From Lachnospiraceae bacterium (GTDB taxonomy: Bacteria > Bacillota > Clostridia > Lachnospirales > Lachnospiraceae): a DNA stretch of 50,221 nucleotides. This document shows, piece by piece, positions 1 through 7,856 of the stretch. The notes beneath the pieces were generated by a model, which made no database searches, was not told the origin of the DNA, and saw only the letters and a list, made by a program, of their open reading frames with translations. The stretch spans positions 1 through 50,221 of the forward strand of contig CAJTBO010000034.1 in assembly GCA_910573755.1 (NCBI GenBank). The letters run 5' to 3'. The position numbers were made by a program, and so were the translations under genes. Every line of letters begins with the position of its first letter. The stretch's first letter is position 1.

Positions 1-39
1 ACGCGACTTTGTTCAATTCGGAAAAACCGAAAGTGTGCT

Positions 40-73
40 GAATAAGGGGGCAGAAAAGATTGCCCCCTTATTC
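40..73. repeat. Inverted repeat, 13-bp perfect arms
   Basis: Arms at 40-52 and 61-73 (GAATAAGGGGGCA and its exact complement) enclose an 8-nt loop. There is no clear T-run on either side, so it is a weak candidate for a factor-independent terminator. It lies downstream of a broken parA gene and could equally belong to the end of a mobile element. Bases 1-94 hold nothing else recognisable. Confidence 0.6.
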
Positions 74-94
74 AACCCACCTCCGGTTCTTTCC

Positions 95-244
95 TTAGAA
101 ATTATGCCGAATTCGGCATAACGGATCTGCGTCAATGAGAAGAACCTTTTTACCTTCTCTGGCAAGTCCTACTCCAAGATTTACCGCTACCGTTGTTTTT
201 CCTACGCCACCTTTTTGATTAGTAATGGCTATTACTTTTCCCAT
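95..244 (-). pseudogene. Truncated ParA/Soj-type ATPase, N-terminus only
   Basis: Reading from ATG at 244, the 49 codons begin [18 protein letters not shown], the deviant Walker A motif of ParA/MinD-type ATPases, and continue through VNLG and LLIDADP, the next conserved block. Full ParA proteins continue with Q-G-(S/D/N) and run to about 250-280 residues. Here the sequence turns into LCRIRHNF and stops. The change of sequence falls exactly at a perfect 20-bp palindrome (102-121). A Shine-Dalgarno GGAGG lies 10 nt upstream of the ATG. The gene is the third of a run with the two small DUF6462-type genes, an arrangement common on integrative elements. It lacks the rest of the fold and should not be a working partition ATPase. 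Confidence 0.8.
102..121. repeat. Perfect 20-bp palindrome at the parA breakpoint
   Basis: TTATGCCGAATTCGGCATAA reads the same on both strands. It begins directly after the conserved DADP codons of the truncated parA and encodes the aberrant tail. It could be the terminus or target of an inserted or excised element, or a recombinase site. I do not recognise it as a named element. Confidence 0.7.
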
Positions 245-261
245 TTTGTCTGTACCTCCAT

Positions 262-495
262 TTAATCGAAATCTTCCTGAAAAGCTTCCATGAATTCATC
301 AAACTTTTCTGTATTTACAAGAACTCTGCGATTGATTTTGTATGTAGCCTTGGCATCCTTTGCCATCTGTCTGAATGTATTCTTCCCTATCGAATACAAT
401 GCGGCACCTTCATCCAAGCTGACATACTTCTTGCCATGTCCTCTCGTAAGATTCTCAAGCTGTTCAACTGATAATTCTTTTCTCTTCTTCGCCAT
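262..495 (-). CDS. Small DUF6462-type DNA-binding protein (excisionase-like)
   Basis: This 77-residue protein has the pattern of DUF6462 family members. A basic N-terminus (MAKKRKEL) is followed by a helix-turn-helix-like core ([22 protein letters not shown], about residues 25-46) and a basic wing ([17 protein letters not shown]). Such proteins resemble excisionase/MerR-like winged helices and occur on integrative elements. GAGGAGG lies 5 nt before the ATG, and the start is only 2 nt after the stop of the upstream paralogue, so the two are co-transcribed. The role as excisionase or regulator is inferred from fold and context. Confidence 0.7.
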   Translation of the reverse strand: MAKKRKELSVEQLENLTRGHGKKYVSLDEGAALYSIGKNTFRQMAKDAKATYKINRRVLVNTEKFDEFMEAFQEDFD

Positions 496-497
496 CG

Positions 498-746
498 TTA
501 CCTCCTCACCAGATTCACTCTTTCAGCAACATCTGGATTTTCTTTTAAATAATCCTCGATAATATCAACATCAATAACTGTGGTTCTTCGAAGAGGAAGA
601 TTTGCCTTAGCTTCCTTTGCCAGACGGACAAAAGAATAATAAGGGATGTGGTACATTCTTGCGCCCTCAGTGTATGTCACTAAGTGGCGTCCTCTTTCTT
701 CCAGATATCCTTCAAGATCCGGAAGGCCTTCATTCTTTACTGCCAT
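498..746 (-). CDS. Second DUF6462-type DNA-binding protein
   Basis: This 82-residue protein aligns with its downstream neighbour over the central segment: VTYTEGARMYHIPYYSFVRL against [20 protein letters not shown], then a basic wing in both. The pair is a diverged tandem duplication. A good RBS (AAAGGAG) precedes the ATG at 746. It is the first gene of the short operon DUF6462-DUF6462-parA fragment. The leader carries a strong hairpin (797-842). Its target DNA is unknown. Confidence 0.7.
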   Translation of the reverse strand: MAVKNEGLPDLEGYLEERGRHLVTYTEGARMYHIPYYSFVRLAKEAKANLPLRRTTVIDVDIIEDYLKENPDVAERVNLVRR

Positions 747-794
747 TTTTGTCTCCTTTGATTTTCATAGATTTGCACAGGTTTTCTAGGACGC

Positions 795-842
795 AAAAAG
801 GCACCTCATTACTGGTATTTCTACCAATAACGAAGTGCCTTT
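795..842 (-). terminator. Long hairpin with GAAA tetraloop and U-run
   Basis: On the minus strand 797-842 fold into a 21-bp stem (with G-U pairs) closed by a GAAA loop and followed by five U. It has the form of an intrinsic terminator. It lies 200 nt beyond the lysS stop and also inside the presumed leader of the 498-746 gene. It may end lysS transcription, attenuate the DUF6462 operon, or do both. Confidence 0.7.
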
Positions 843-893
843 ATATGCACGTTTCTCAAGGCTGTTCCTCAAGAAATATCTATTCACTTTGCT

Positions 894-921
894 TTTATAA
901 TCCGTCCTTGTCCTCTGACAA
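894..921 (-). promoter_or_regulatory. Candidate sigma-A promoter for the DUF6462 operon
   Basis: On the minus strand TTGTCA (916-921) and TATAAA (894-899) are separated by 16 nt. Transcription from here would run through the hairpin at 797-842 before the first start codon at 746. The rest of 747-1040 shows no gene. The prediction rests on sequence pattern only. Confidence 0.4.
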
Positions 922-1040
922 TTCTCGAATTATTCCATGTTAAATCATTGGTATCCAACGTTCGGCATCAGGATTGTAACACGTTTGTGTCCTATGCCAA
1001 AATGCCTTTGGAGGTCGGATTTCATTGACTATCTGTCGGA

Positions 1041-2546
1041 TTAGTCCCTATTAGGGATGCTTTTCATTGTCGGGAACAGCAGAACATCCCTGATCGCCGG
1101 CTGATCTGTGAGCAGCATCACCAGCCTGTCGATTCCGTATCCGATTCCTCCTGTGGGCGGCATACCGATCTCCAGTGCATTCAGGAAATCCTCATCCGTT
1201 GTATTGGCTTCTTCATCGCCTGCCGCCAGAGCAGCTTCCTGTGCTTTGAAACGCTCCCTCTGATCGATCGGATCATTCAGTTCGGAATAGGCATTGCACA
1301 TTTCTCTCGCCATGATAAAGAGCTCAAACCGCTCCACGTAATCCGGCTTGTCCGGTTTTCTCTTGGTCAGCGGAGAAACCTCCACCGGATGATCCATCAC
1401 AAAGGTCGGCTGGATCAGATGCTCTTCCACAAACTCCTCGAAGAACAGATTCAGGATATCGCCCTTCGTATGCCGCGCCTCATAATGTACTTCCTTCTCA
1501 TCTGCCAACTTCTTCGCCGCTTCCGTATCCGCCACTTCATCAAAATCGATACCGGTATACTTCTTCACCGCTTCCACCATCGTAATCCGCTCAAAAGGCT
1601 TGCCCAGATCGATCGTTTCCTCGCCGTAAGGAACCGTTGTCGTCCCGCAGACCTCCTGCGCCACATGCCGGAACATATCCTCCGTCAGATCCATCATACC
1701 GTTATAATCCGTATACGCCTGATAGAGCTCCATCAGCGTGAACTCCGGATTATGCCTTGTATCCAGCCCCTCGTTGCGGAACACACGCCCGATCTCGTAC
1801 ACGCGCTCCATGCCGCCCACGATCAGCCTCTTCAAATACAATTCCAGAGAGATACGCAGTTTCACATCCTCATTCAGCGCATTATAGTGGGTCTCAAAGG
1901 GCCTTGCAGCAGCGCCGCCGGCATTGCTGACCAGCATCGGCGTCTCCACCTCCAAAAATCCCTTCTCATCCAGATAACGTCGGATAGAACTGATGATCTT
2001 AGAACGTGCCACAAAGGTCTTCCTCACGTCCTCGTTCATGATCAGATCCGTATATCTCTGACGATATCTGATATCCGTGTTGGTGAGTCCGTGCCATTTC
2101 TCCGGCAGGATCTGCAAAGATTTTGACAGAAGTGTCATTTTTTCCGCGTGGACGGAAGTCTCGCCGGTCTTTGTCTTAAATACAAAGCCCTCTATGCCGA
2201 CCAGATCGCCGATATCATATTTTTTAAAATCAGCATAGGATTCTTCTCCGATACTGTCTCTCGCCACATAGCACTGTATCGTACCCTCCAAATCCTGCAC
2301 ATGGCAGAAAGAAGCCTTTCCCATCACACGCTTGCTCATCAAACGTCCGGCTACGGATACCTTCTCGTTTTCCAGCGCATCAAACTTTGCCTTGATCTCT
2401 TCACTGTGATGTGTCACATCATATTTTGTGATCAAAAAAGGATCTTTCCCCGCTTCCTGCAGCGCGGATAGCTTTTCTCTTCTCACTTTCAGCAGCTGGC
2501 CTAAATCCTGCTGTTTCTCTTTATTCTGATTCTGTGTCTCTGTCAC
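1041..2546 (-). CDS. lysS: Lysine--tRNA ligase, class II
   Basis: The enzyme charges tRNA-Lys with lysine in the cytoplasm. Its 501 residues fit the family. An N-terminal helical stretch and OB-fold anticodon-binding domain (about 60-145) precede the class II catalytic core. Motif 2 is RVFRNEGLDTRHNPEFT (about 255-271), and motif 3 near the C-terminus is GIGYGIDRLVMLLTD. The start (MTETQNQNK) lies inside the end of greA with a 26-nt overlap, so the two are translated from one message in the order greA-lysS, common in Firmicutes. A long terminator-like hairpin follows at 797-842. Nothing is unusual in the catalytic motifs. Confidence 0.97.
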   Translation of the reverse strand: MTETQNQNKEKQQDLGQLLKVRREKLSALQEAGKDPFLITKYDVTHHSEEIKAKFDALENEKVSVAGRLMSKRVMGKASFCHVQDLEGTIQCYVARDSIGEESYADFKKYDIGDLVGIEGFVFKTKTGETSVHAEKMTLLSKSLQILPEKWHGLTNTDIRYRQRYTDLIMNEDVRKTFVARSKIISSIRRYLDEKGFLEVETPMLVSNAGGAAARPFETHYNALNEDVKLRISLELYLKRLIVGGMERVYEIGRVFRNEGLDTRHNPEFTLMELYQAYTDYNGMMDLTEDMFRHVAQEVCGTTTVPYGEETIDLGKPFERITMVEAVKKYTGIDFDEVADTEAAKKLADEKEVHYEARHTKGDILNLFFEEFVEEHLIQPTFVMDHPVEVSPLTKRKPDKPDYVERFELFIMAREMCNAYSELNDPIDQRERFKAQEAALAAGDEEANTTDEDFLNALEIGMPPTGGIGYGIDRLVMLLTDQPAIRDVLLFPTMKSIPNRD

Positions 2547-3033
2547 TTTTATTCCCTTCCCTTTTCCCGATCTCCAAAACCTGATAACGGATCTCGCCGA
2601 CGGGAGCCTGTACGCTGACAGTCTCCCCTTCCGCCGTGCCGATCAGCGCCGCACCCAGCGGGGACTCGTTGGAAATCATATTTTCATCTGTATTCGCCTC
2701 ACTGGAACCAACGATCTGATACTCCATCTCCTCGTCAAGTTCCAGATCCTTAATACGAACTGTGCTGCCGATGCGGACAACGGAACTATCCTCACTCTCA
2801 ATCACAACTTCCACATTGCTCAGCATATTCTCCAGTTCTTCAATACGGGCGTCAGCCTGTCTCTGGGCATCCTTGGCCGCCTTATATTCGGCATTCTCGG
2901 ATAAATCGCCCTGCGCCCGGGCTTCCTTGATCGCCTGAGTGATCTCTTTATATCTCTCATTTTTCAGATAATATAACTCATCCTCGTATCTTTTTAAACC
3001 TTCCGCAGTCAGAATGTGTTTCTTCTCTTCCAT
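2521..3033 (-). CDS. greA: Transcription elongation factor GreA
   Basis: GreA rescues backtracked RNA polymerase by stimulating transcript cleavage through the secondary channel. The N-terminal coiled coil (about residues 1-80) carries the conserved acidic tip GDLSENAEYKAAK. The C-terminal FKBP-like domain includes NESPLGAALIG. I chose the ATG at 3033 (MEEKKHIL) because GGAAG sits 10 nt upstream. An upstream in-frame ATG at 3057 would overlap this ribosome site. The product has 170 residues, slightly longer than the usual 158-160 because of a charged tail that overlaps lysS. Confidence 0.95.
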   Translation of the reverse strand: MEEKKHILTAEGLKRYEDELYYLKNERYKEITQAIKEARAQGDLSENAEYKAAKDAQRQADARIEELENMLSNVEVVIESEDSSVVRIGSTVRIKDLELDEEMEYQIVGSSEANTDENMISNESPLGAALIGTAEGETVSVQAPVGEIRYQVLEIGKREGNKSDRDTESE

Positions 3034-3158
3034 TATCCAACATCTTCCTTTCTTCATTCATTTTATTGGCAGTGCGCTTGTTATAGGACCGGATGGCTGG
3101 TTTGGTCTTTGTTTGCGGTCCGGTCTGCTCCCGGGGCAAAATATGGCTTGCTTTCCGC

Positions 3159-3199
3159 ACGCGGTTTTGTCCGCTCCTGAGACGCGGTTTTGTCCGCTC
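3159..3199. repeat. Two direct 18-bp repeats, 23-bp period
   Basis: ACGCGGTTTTGTCCGCTC occurs at 3159-3176 and again at 3182-3199. It lies in the non-coding stretch 3034-3335 between greA and the next gene. That stretch also holds the palindrome at 3241-3263 and the inverted repeat at 3283-3347. No convincing gene is present there. Confidence 0.75.
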
Positions 3200-3240
3200 T
3201 CGGACCACAGTCCGATTTGCCTTCAGTCCGCAGTGCCGAA

Positions 3241-3263
3241 CCGGTGAATCTGCGATTCCCCGG
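3241..3263. repeat. Palindromic element with GAATC-TGC-GATTC core
   Basis: Ten-base arms with one mismatch surround TGC. The core GAATC/GATTC with loop TGC is identical to the core of the palindrome at 6177-6199. This suggests a dispersed intergenic repeat family. Confidence 0.6.
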
Positions 3264-3282
3264 TTCGCGGGCTTCGCCCTAT

Positions 3283-3347
3283 CAACAAAAGTAAATAAGA
3301 AGCCGCTTATGTGCAAGCACAACGCTTCTTCTTATTTACTTTTGTTG
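3283..3347. terminator. 20-bp perfect inverted repeat; likely terminator
   Basis: Arms at 3283-3302 and 3328-3347 are exact complements (CAACAAAAGTAAATAAGAAG) around a 25-nt spacer. The TAA stop codon of the upstream 287-residue gene lies inside the right arm. Neither side ends in a long T-run, so termination is inferred from position. A repeat insertion is the alternative. Confidence 0.55.
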
Positions 3348-4199
3348 GCACTGCTCATTGCCTTCGCGCACATTATACCCATTTTCCCCCGTTGTGTCAA
3401 GATTTTGGACCAGATACAGGTACTCTGATATATATTTTATATCCACCCTGTTTCCGGCTATCTGCTTTTTCCGCCCGGGATCCGACCAGAGGTCCATATA
3501 GACGCATCCCCTCGGCAGTGCTCTCCAGTCCGCTTCCCCCTCCTGTCTGTCATCCAGCACGAGCAGTCTCCTGACCCGGCAGGTTGCAAGTTCTCCGGCT
3601 TCTTTCACCGGCATCAGCGGCATACCGTACTCGTTCCACAGATTCTCCTCCAGAACGGTGTATCGCTCCGTCTTCTCTCCCAGATAAAAAAAATAATGGA
3701 GCTTCCGGAGCAGTTCCTCCTTGAGGGGCATCTCCCCGGACCTATCCTGAAACTCCTCCGCCAGATACAAAATGCTGTCTATCCCCCGAAACTGTCCGGA
3801 AAATCTATGGATCAGTTCCGGACACATCCGCTGTCTGCCCGGTGTAAATCCCGGATCCCCTTCCGCAAACTCCTTCTCGAACCCTTCCTCCAGATAGTAG
3901 GCATCCGCCGAAACATACTCACAGCAATTCTGCATCAGCCTGAGAAGCTGGCCGAAATTCCAGTGAATCGGAAAGCTTCCTTTCCATCTGCCCCAGCCCG
4001 CCGCTCTCGCATAATATTCCGGCAGGCCGCAGAAAAACACCTTGACCGCCCCCTCTTCTTCCGATCCCTCCAGTTCCTTTTCGCCGAAAAAAACATTGCC
4101 GGCATGACGATTTCTCCCGCCTCTCGCCATCCTGCCCGCATTTTTCTCCCTGTAAAAAGTATTCTCCCTTTTATAAAAATACAGTATTCGATATCCCAC
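3336..4199 (-). CDS. Conserved protein of unknown function next to dusB
   Basis: This 287-residue protein starts with GTG at 4199, preceded by GGAGAGG at 5 nt. I recognise no named domain. Visible features are a basic N-terminal stretch (YKRENTFYREKNAGRMARGGR), an aromatic segment (HWNFGQLLRLMQNCCEYVSADAYYLEEGFE) and a later Leu/Val-rich piece (RVRRLLVLDDRQEGEADW). The acidic and aromatic content suggests a soluble cytoplasmic protein. No signal peptide or membrane segment is seen. It is 59 nt downstream of dusB in the same direction, so it probably belongs to the coaX-dusB transcript. Its stop codon lies within a 20-bp inverted repeat. Confidence 0.75.
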   Translation of the reverse strand: MGYRILYFYKRENTFYREKNAGRMARGGRNRHAGNVFFGEKELEGSEEEGAVKVFFCGLPEYYARAAGWGRWKGSFPIHWNFGQLLRLMQNCCEYVSADAYYLEEGFEKEFAEGDPGFTPGRQRMCPELIHRFSGQFRGIDSILYLAEEFQDRSGEMPLKEELLRKLHYFFYLGEKTERYTVLEENLWNEYGMPLMPVKEAGELATCRVRRLLVLDDRQEGEADWRALPRGCVYMDLWSDPGRKKQIAGNRVDIKYISEYLYLVQNLDTTGENGYNVREGNEQCQQK

Positions 4200-4258
4200 A
4201 GATGCCTCTCCGGTTTATAAGCTTGTCAACACAATATATGCAGACCCCGGAGAAAATT

Positions 4259-5224
4259 TTACTGAAATATTTCACGGACGCACTCTTCCAGTTCCGCCAT
4301 GCTCTCCACCGTATTGATCCTGCCCCGCAGCTTTGCCGAATGGGGACAGCCCGCCGTATACCACGAGACATGCTTGCGCATCTCCCTGACTGCCGTATAC
4401 TCGCCTTTACACTCCAGCATCAGCGCCGCGTGTTCCAGAATACATTCCCGCTTTTCCTTCGCGCCGGGCTTTTCCGGAATCTTTCCGGTCTCCAGATAAG
4501 AAGTGATCTCCCGGAATATCCAGGGATTTCCTCTCGCCGCCCGGCCCACCATCACACCGTCACATCCTGTTTGCCTCAACATCCTCTCTGCACTCTCCGG
4601 TCCATCCGCATCCCCGTTTCCAATCACCGGGATATCCACCGCTTCCTTTACTTTCGCAATGATTTCCCAATCCGCCTTCCCCGTATAAAACTGCTCTCTG
4701 GTCCTGCCATGGACTGCCACCGCCGCCGCACCCGCTTCCTCGGCACGCTTTGCCAGTTCCACCGCGTTTACATGCTCTTCGTCAAAACCCTTCCGGATCT
4801 TCACCGTCACCGGCTTCCCCGATGCCTCTACAACATGGCGGATGATCTCCTCCGCCAGCTTCGGATCTTTCATCAGGGCAGAGCCTTCCTTGTTGTTAAC
4901 GATCTTCGGCACAGGACACCCCATATTGATATCCAGCACATCAAAGGGCCTCTCCTGAATCTGTGCCGCTATCTCCCCCATGATCTCAGGGTCCGAACCG
5001 AACAACTGCAGGCTCACCGGCCGCTCGCCCGGCAAGATCTGCATCAGTTCCTCCGTATTCCTGTTTTTATACAAAATAGCTTTGGCGCTGACCATCTCCA
5101 TGCAGACCATCCCGGCCCCCTGTTTTTTGCACAGCAAACGAAAAGGCAGATCGGTCACACCTGCCATGGGCGCCAGAATCACATTATTTTCCAGTGTCAC
5201 GTTTCCTATTTTAAGAGTCTTCAT
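4259..5224 (-). CDS. dusB: tRNA-dihydrouridine synthase
   Basis: The enzyme reduces uridine to dihydrouridine in the tRNA D-arm with FMN and NADPH. The sequence shows the TIM-barrel start LAPMAGVTDLPFR, the catalytic-cysteine motif NMGCPVPKIV (Cys about residue 103 from the chosen start), VHGRTREQFY, and the FMN phosphate site IPVIGNGD followed by GVMVGRAARGNPWIF. Length (321 residues) fits the DusB branch. The ATG at 5224 is preferred, and a TTG 36 nt upstream would add 12 residues. It lies 77 nt after coaX, and the coaX-dusB neighbourhood is common in Firmicutes. DusB is the nearest subfamily, but a DusC-like assignment cannot be excluded. Confidence 0.93.
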   Translation of the reverse strand: MKTLKIGNVTLENNVILAPMAGVTDLPFRLLCKKQGAGMVCMEMVSAKAILYKNRNTEELMQILPGERPVSLQLFGSDPEIMGEIAAQIQERPFDVLDINMGCPVPKIVNNKEGSALMKDPKLAEEIIRHVVEASGKPVTVKIRKGFDEEHVNAVELAKRAEEAGAAAVAVHGRTREQFYTGKADWEIIAKVKEAVDIPVIGNGDADGPESAERMLRQTGCDGVMVGRAARGNPWIFREITSYLETGKIPEKPGAKEKRECILEHAALMLECKGEYTAVREMRKHVSWYTAGCPHSAKLRGRINTVESMAELEECVREIFQ

Positions 5225-5301
5225 CCCGATCACACTTCTTTGCCGTACAGGCTTATCCAACTGCCGCAGTCTGCCTCACTGCCGATCTCCTGCCTGCCGC
5301 A

Positions 5302-6075
5302 TCAGCCCTTTTTATTTTTATGATAGATAATGCGCAGCCCGTCCAGCGTCAGCGTACTGTCATAGATATCAATGGTGTCCGTCTCCGCAGATATGATCCG
5401 CCCCAGCCCGCCGGTCGCGACCACCTTCATATCTTTCAGCCCGGTTTCCTTCTTCACCTGTCTGATAATATACTCCGTCTGGCCGATCTGTCCGTACACA
5501 AGCCCCGCCTGCATGCTGCTGATAGTCTCCTGTGCCAGAATCGTCTTCGGTTTGATGATCTCGATCTCCGGCAGTTTTGCCGCCTCCTGCCAGAGCGCCC
5601 TCGCCGCAGTCCGGATCCCCGGCGCCGTGATGCCTGCCGCGAAACAGCCGTCCGCCGTCACATAGTCGTAGGTTGTCGCAGTCCCGAAATCCAGTACCAG
5701 CACCGGCCCGCCGTATTTTTCATAGGCCGCCACCGCATCCACGATCCTGTCGCTTCCCACTTCATAAGGATTAGCCGTTATCACCCTGATACCGGTCTTT
5801 ACTCCCGGTCCTACGATCAGCGGCGTCAGCTTTACATATTTGACCACCGCGCCCACCAGCGCGTGCATCACATTCGGCACAACGCTGGCAATGATCGCCC
5901 CGGTAAGCTGCTCCCGCCCGATCTCATTTCTCTCCAGCAGATCCACGATCTGCACGCCGTATTCATCCGAAGTATGGGGCGTTTTGGACATCATCCGAAA
6001 GGTCGCACAAAGCTTCTCTCCCTGATAAACCCCAAACGTAATATTCGTATTCCCTACATCCACAACCAAGATCAT
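5302..6075 (-). CDS. coaX: Type III pantothenate kinase
   Basis: CoaX phosphorylates pantothenate in the first committed step of coenzyme A synthesis. The type III enzymes are ASKHA-fold and insensitive to CoA feedback. Motifs seen: DVGNTN (6-11) for phosphate binding, [13 protein letters not shown] (106-118) with the catalytic Asp, and DFGTATTYD (129-137). The 257 residues match the family. ATG at 6075 has AGGGAAG upstream. It leads the minus-strand series coaX-dusB-unknown gene. Repeated palindromes lie in its upstream region. Confidence 0.96.
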   Translation of the reverse strand: MILVVDVGNTNITFGVYQGEKLCATFRMMSKTPHTSDEYGVQIVDLLERNEIGREQLTGAIIASVVPNVMHALVGAVVKYVKLTPLIVGPGVKTGIRVITANPYEVGSDRIVDAVAAYEKYGGPVLVLDFGTATTYDYVTADGCFAAGITAPGIRTAARALWQEAAKLPEIEIIKPKTILAQETISSMQAGLVYGQIGQTEYIIRQVKKETGLKDMKVVATGGLGRIISAETDTIDIYDSTLTLDGLRIIYHKNKKG

Positions 6076-6097
6076 AGCTTCCCTTCCCTTCCTTTCC

Positions 6098-6260
6098 TTA
6101 TATCATGGATCCGCGGCTCATGATCGCCATTTGCTGCTCGCCAAATAAACTCATTTCTCCCGTCAACGCTCATTATATCATGAATCTGCGATTCATGATC
6201 GCCATTCACCGCTCGCCGAATGAGTAAACTCATTCTTCCCGCCAACGCTCATTATATCAT
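6098..6260. repeat. Tandem imperfect 75-79-bp repeats with internal palindrome
   Basis: Two imperfect copies (6098-6172 and 6173-6251) and the first bases of a third (from 6252) each start TTATATCAT and end near CAACGCTCA. Copy 2 contains a 10-bp-arm palindrome, ATCATGAATC and GATTCATGAT around TGC (6177-6199). Copy 1 has a diverged version at 6102-6124. The unit occupies the non-coding gap 6076-6330, upstream of coaX. The core matches the palindrome at 3241-3263. Confidence 0.8.
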
Positions 6261-6330
6261 ACCAATGATACATCCCGGCGCATTCCTTTTTGCCCTCCCG
6301 CCGGAAACCGGAGCCCTGCTGTTATTTATT

Positions 6331-6696
6331 TTACAGGGGATCATCCCCCGATAACAGCGCCGAAATATCCTCATGCTTTACAAACACCCTGTAATACAGA
6401 TCCAGCGACTCCAAAAGTTCCTGCCTTGTATTGCGGATCTTGCTCACCAGAAGCCCGCTGGATATCTCATCATACATATAGTCGTCCTCCGCCGCTTCCG
6501 TCTCAATGGAAAGGCTTCCGTCCGACTCAAATACAAAAGTGATCACACCGCCTGCCTCTTCCGTAAACAGCACGCACATGATATGCAGTTCGTCCTGAAT
6601 AGACTTCGGTATCTTCTCAAATATCTTGTTAAAATAAAATTTCTGCTCATAGCTGCTGGCGCCGCAGAGCACGATCCTCCCGTTCTGATCTTCCAT
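6331..6696 (-). CDS. DUF6145-type protein of unknown function
   Basis: This 121-residue soluble protein has the pattern I associate with DUF6145 (VLCGASSYEQKFYFNKIFEKIP, then IMCVLFTEEAGGVITFVFESDGSL, then a C-terminal helical part with IRNTRQELLESLDLYYRVF). The family is found mainly in Lachnospiraceae and has no assigned function. It lies 87 nt downstream of birA in the same direction. The alternating acidic and hydrophobic pattern indicates a compact alpha/beta domain without membrane segments. The family name is from memory and less certain than the gene itself. Confidence 0.75.
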   Translation of the reverse strand: MEDQNGRIVLCGASSYEQKFYFNKIFEKIPKSIQDELHIMCVLFTEEAGGVITFVFESDGSLSIETEAAEDDYMYDEISSGLLVSKIRNTRQELLESLDLYYRVFVKHEDISALLSGDDPL

Positions 6697-6783
6697 ATCG
6701 TTCCTCTCTTCCCGCTGATCCTTTATCCCCTGATGCCGCCGTCTTGTTTCTCCGCCGCCCGCTCCGGCTTCGTCTCACTTTCC

Positions 6784-7782
6784 CTATTCCGCATACCCGT
6801 ACAGCCCCCGCACCGAAACCTCCCCGGCATATACCTTTTTTACCGTTTTATCCTCTGTCTCCACCAGCAGGTCGCCGTCCTGATCGATCCCCCTTGCCAC
6901 ACCCGTGTACTCTCCTTTAGGGTCCAGCACCTTTACCGCGGCATCCTGATTTACCAGAAGCACATTATAACTCTCCTGCAGGAAAGAAAGATCAAGCGTC
7001 TCCAGAAACAGTTCATAATTTTTTTCAAAAGCTTCCATTACATGCTGCACCAGAACAGCCCGCAGGATCTTCCCATCCTGTTCACCGGACTCCAGATAAA
7101 GACTGGTAGCGATTCCCTGCAGCGGCTCCGGAAACTCCCTGTTCCCGACATTGATGCCGACGCCGATCACCAGATACTGTATCTCCTTTGTCTCCAGTCC
7201 CATCTCCATTTCGGTAAGTATACCGCAGATCTTCTTTCCGTTCACCACCACGTCATTGGGCCATTTGATCTTTGCAGGGAGATCTGTGTATCCGCCTACT
7301 GCCTGCGCCACGGAAAGCCCCATCACAAGCGTCAGCATCGGCGCCTTCTCCGGCGGGAAATCCGGCCTGCACAGAAGGGACATATAGATGGAAGTACCTG
7401 CCGGAGACTGCCAGTTTCTGCCCCGCCTGCCTCTGCCGCTCACCTGCATTTCCGCCACCGCCAGCGTCCCGTGGGGCGCCCCCTGTCCGGCGAGCTGTTT
7501 GCAGTCTATGTTCGTAGAGCCTGTCTCCCTTTTATAAGAAACTTTCCTGCCCGCCCATTTTGTACAGATCCGGCTCTCCAGCTCATAAGCCTCCATGCTG
7601 TCCGGGCTTTCCATAAGGCGGTAGCCTTTATTCTGCTTTGCCTCTATCACATAGCCCTCTTCCTTCAACTGGTTTATGATCTTCCAAATGGCTGTGCGGG
7701 AAACCTGAAAGCGGTCGCATAACTCCTGCCCCGATATATAATCTTTACTTTCCCGCAAAAGCCTTATCATCTCTGCCTTCAT
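6784..7782 (-). CDS. birA: Biotin operon repressor / biotin--[acetyl-CoA-carboxylase] ligase
   Basis: BirA activates biotin to biotinyl-AMP, attaches it to a lysine of biotin-dependent carboxylases, and represses biotin genes. The N-terminal winged helix (ISGQELCDRFQVSRTAIWKIINQL) shows the regulatory form. The ligase domain has GRGRRGRNW for biotinyl-AMP binding, KWPNDVVVNGKKICGILTE, and a C-terminal SH3-like cap (VLDPKGEYTGVARGIDQDGDLLVE). GTG at 7791 is possible, but the ATG at 7782 has GGGG at the right distance and gives 332 residues. No biotin synthesis genes are in the window. Confidence 0.95.
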   Translation of the reverse strand: MKAEMIRLLRESKDYISGQELCDRFQVSRTAIWKIINQLKEEGYVIEAKQNKGYRLMESPDSMEAYELESRICTKWAGRKVSYKRETGSTNIDCKQLAGQGAPHGTLAVAEMQVSGRGRRGRNWQSPAGTSIYMSLLCRPDFPPEKAPMLTLVMGLSVAQAVGGYTDLPAKIKWPNDVVVNGKKICGILTEMEMGLETKEIQYLVIGVGINVGNREFPEPLQGIATSLYLESGEQDGKILRAVLVQHVMEAFEKNYELFLETLDLSFLQESYNVLLVNQDAAVKVLDPKGEYTGVARGIDQDGDLLVETEDKTVKKVYAGEVSVRGLYGYAE

Positions 7783-7856
7783 CCGATCCACCCCTTATCT
7801 TCATATTCCGGCATATAACAGCCTTCATCCTGCCCGGACAGTCCGCCTCCTCCGGT

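Noticed and set aside
1389-2126. 245-codon plus-strand frame opposite lysS
   Set aside because: Antisense composition (Arg/His-rich) without motif or RBS.
2978-3322. 114-codon minus-strand frame upstream of greA
   Set aside because: It overlaps greA and the repeat region, and its Arg-rich translation resembles no protein.
6373-7722. 449-codon plus-strand frame
   Set aside because: It is the shadow of birA and the DUF6145 gene on the other strand, with no RBS and no family features.
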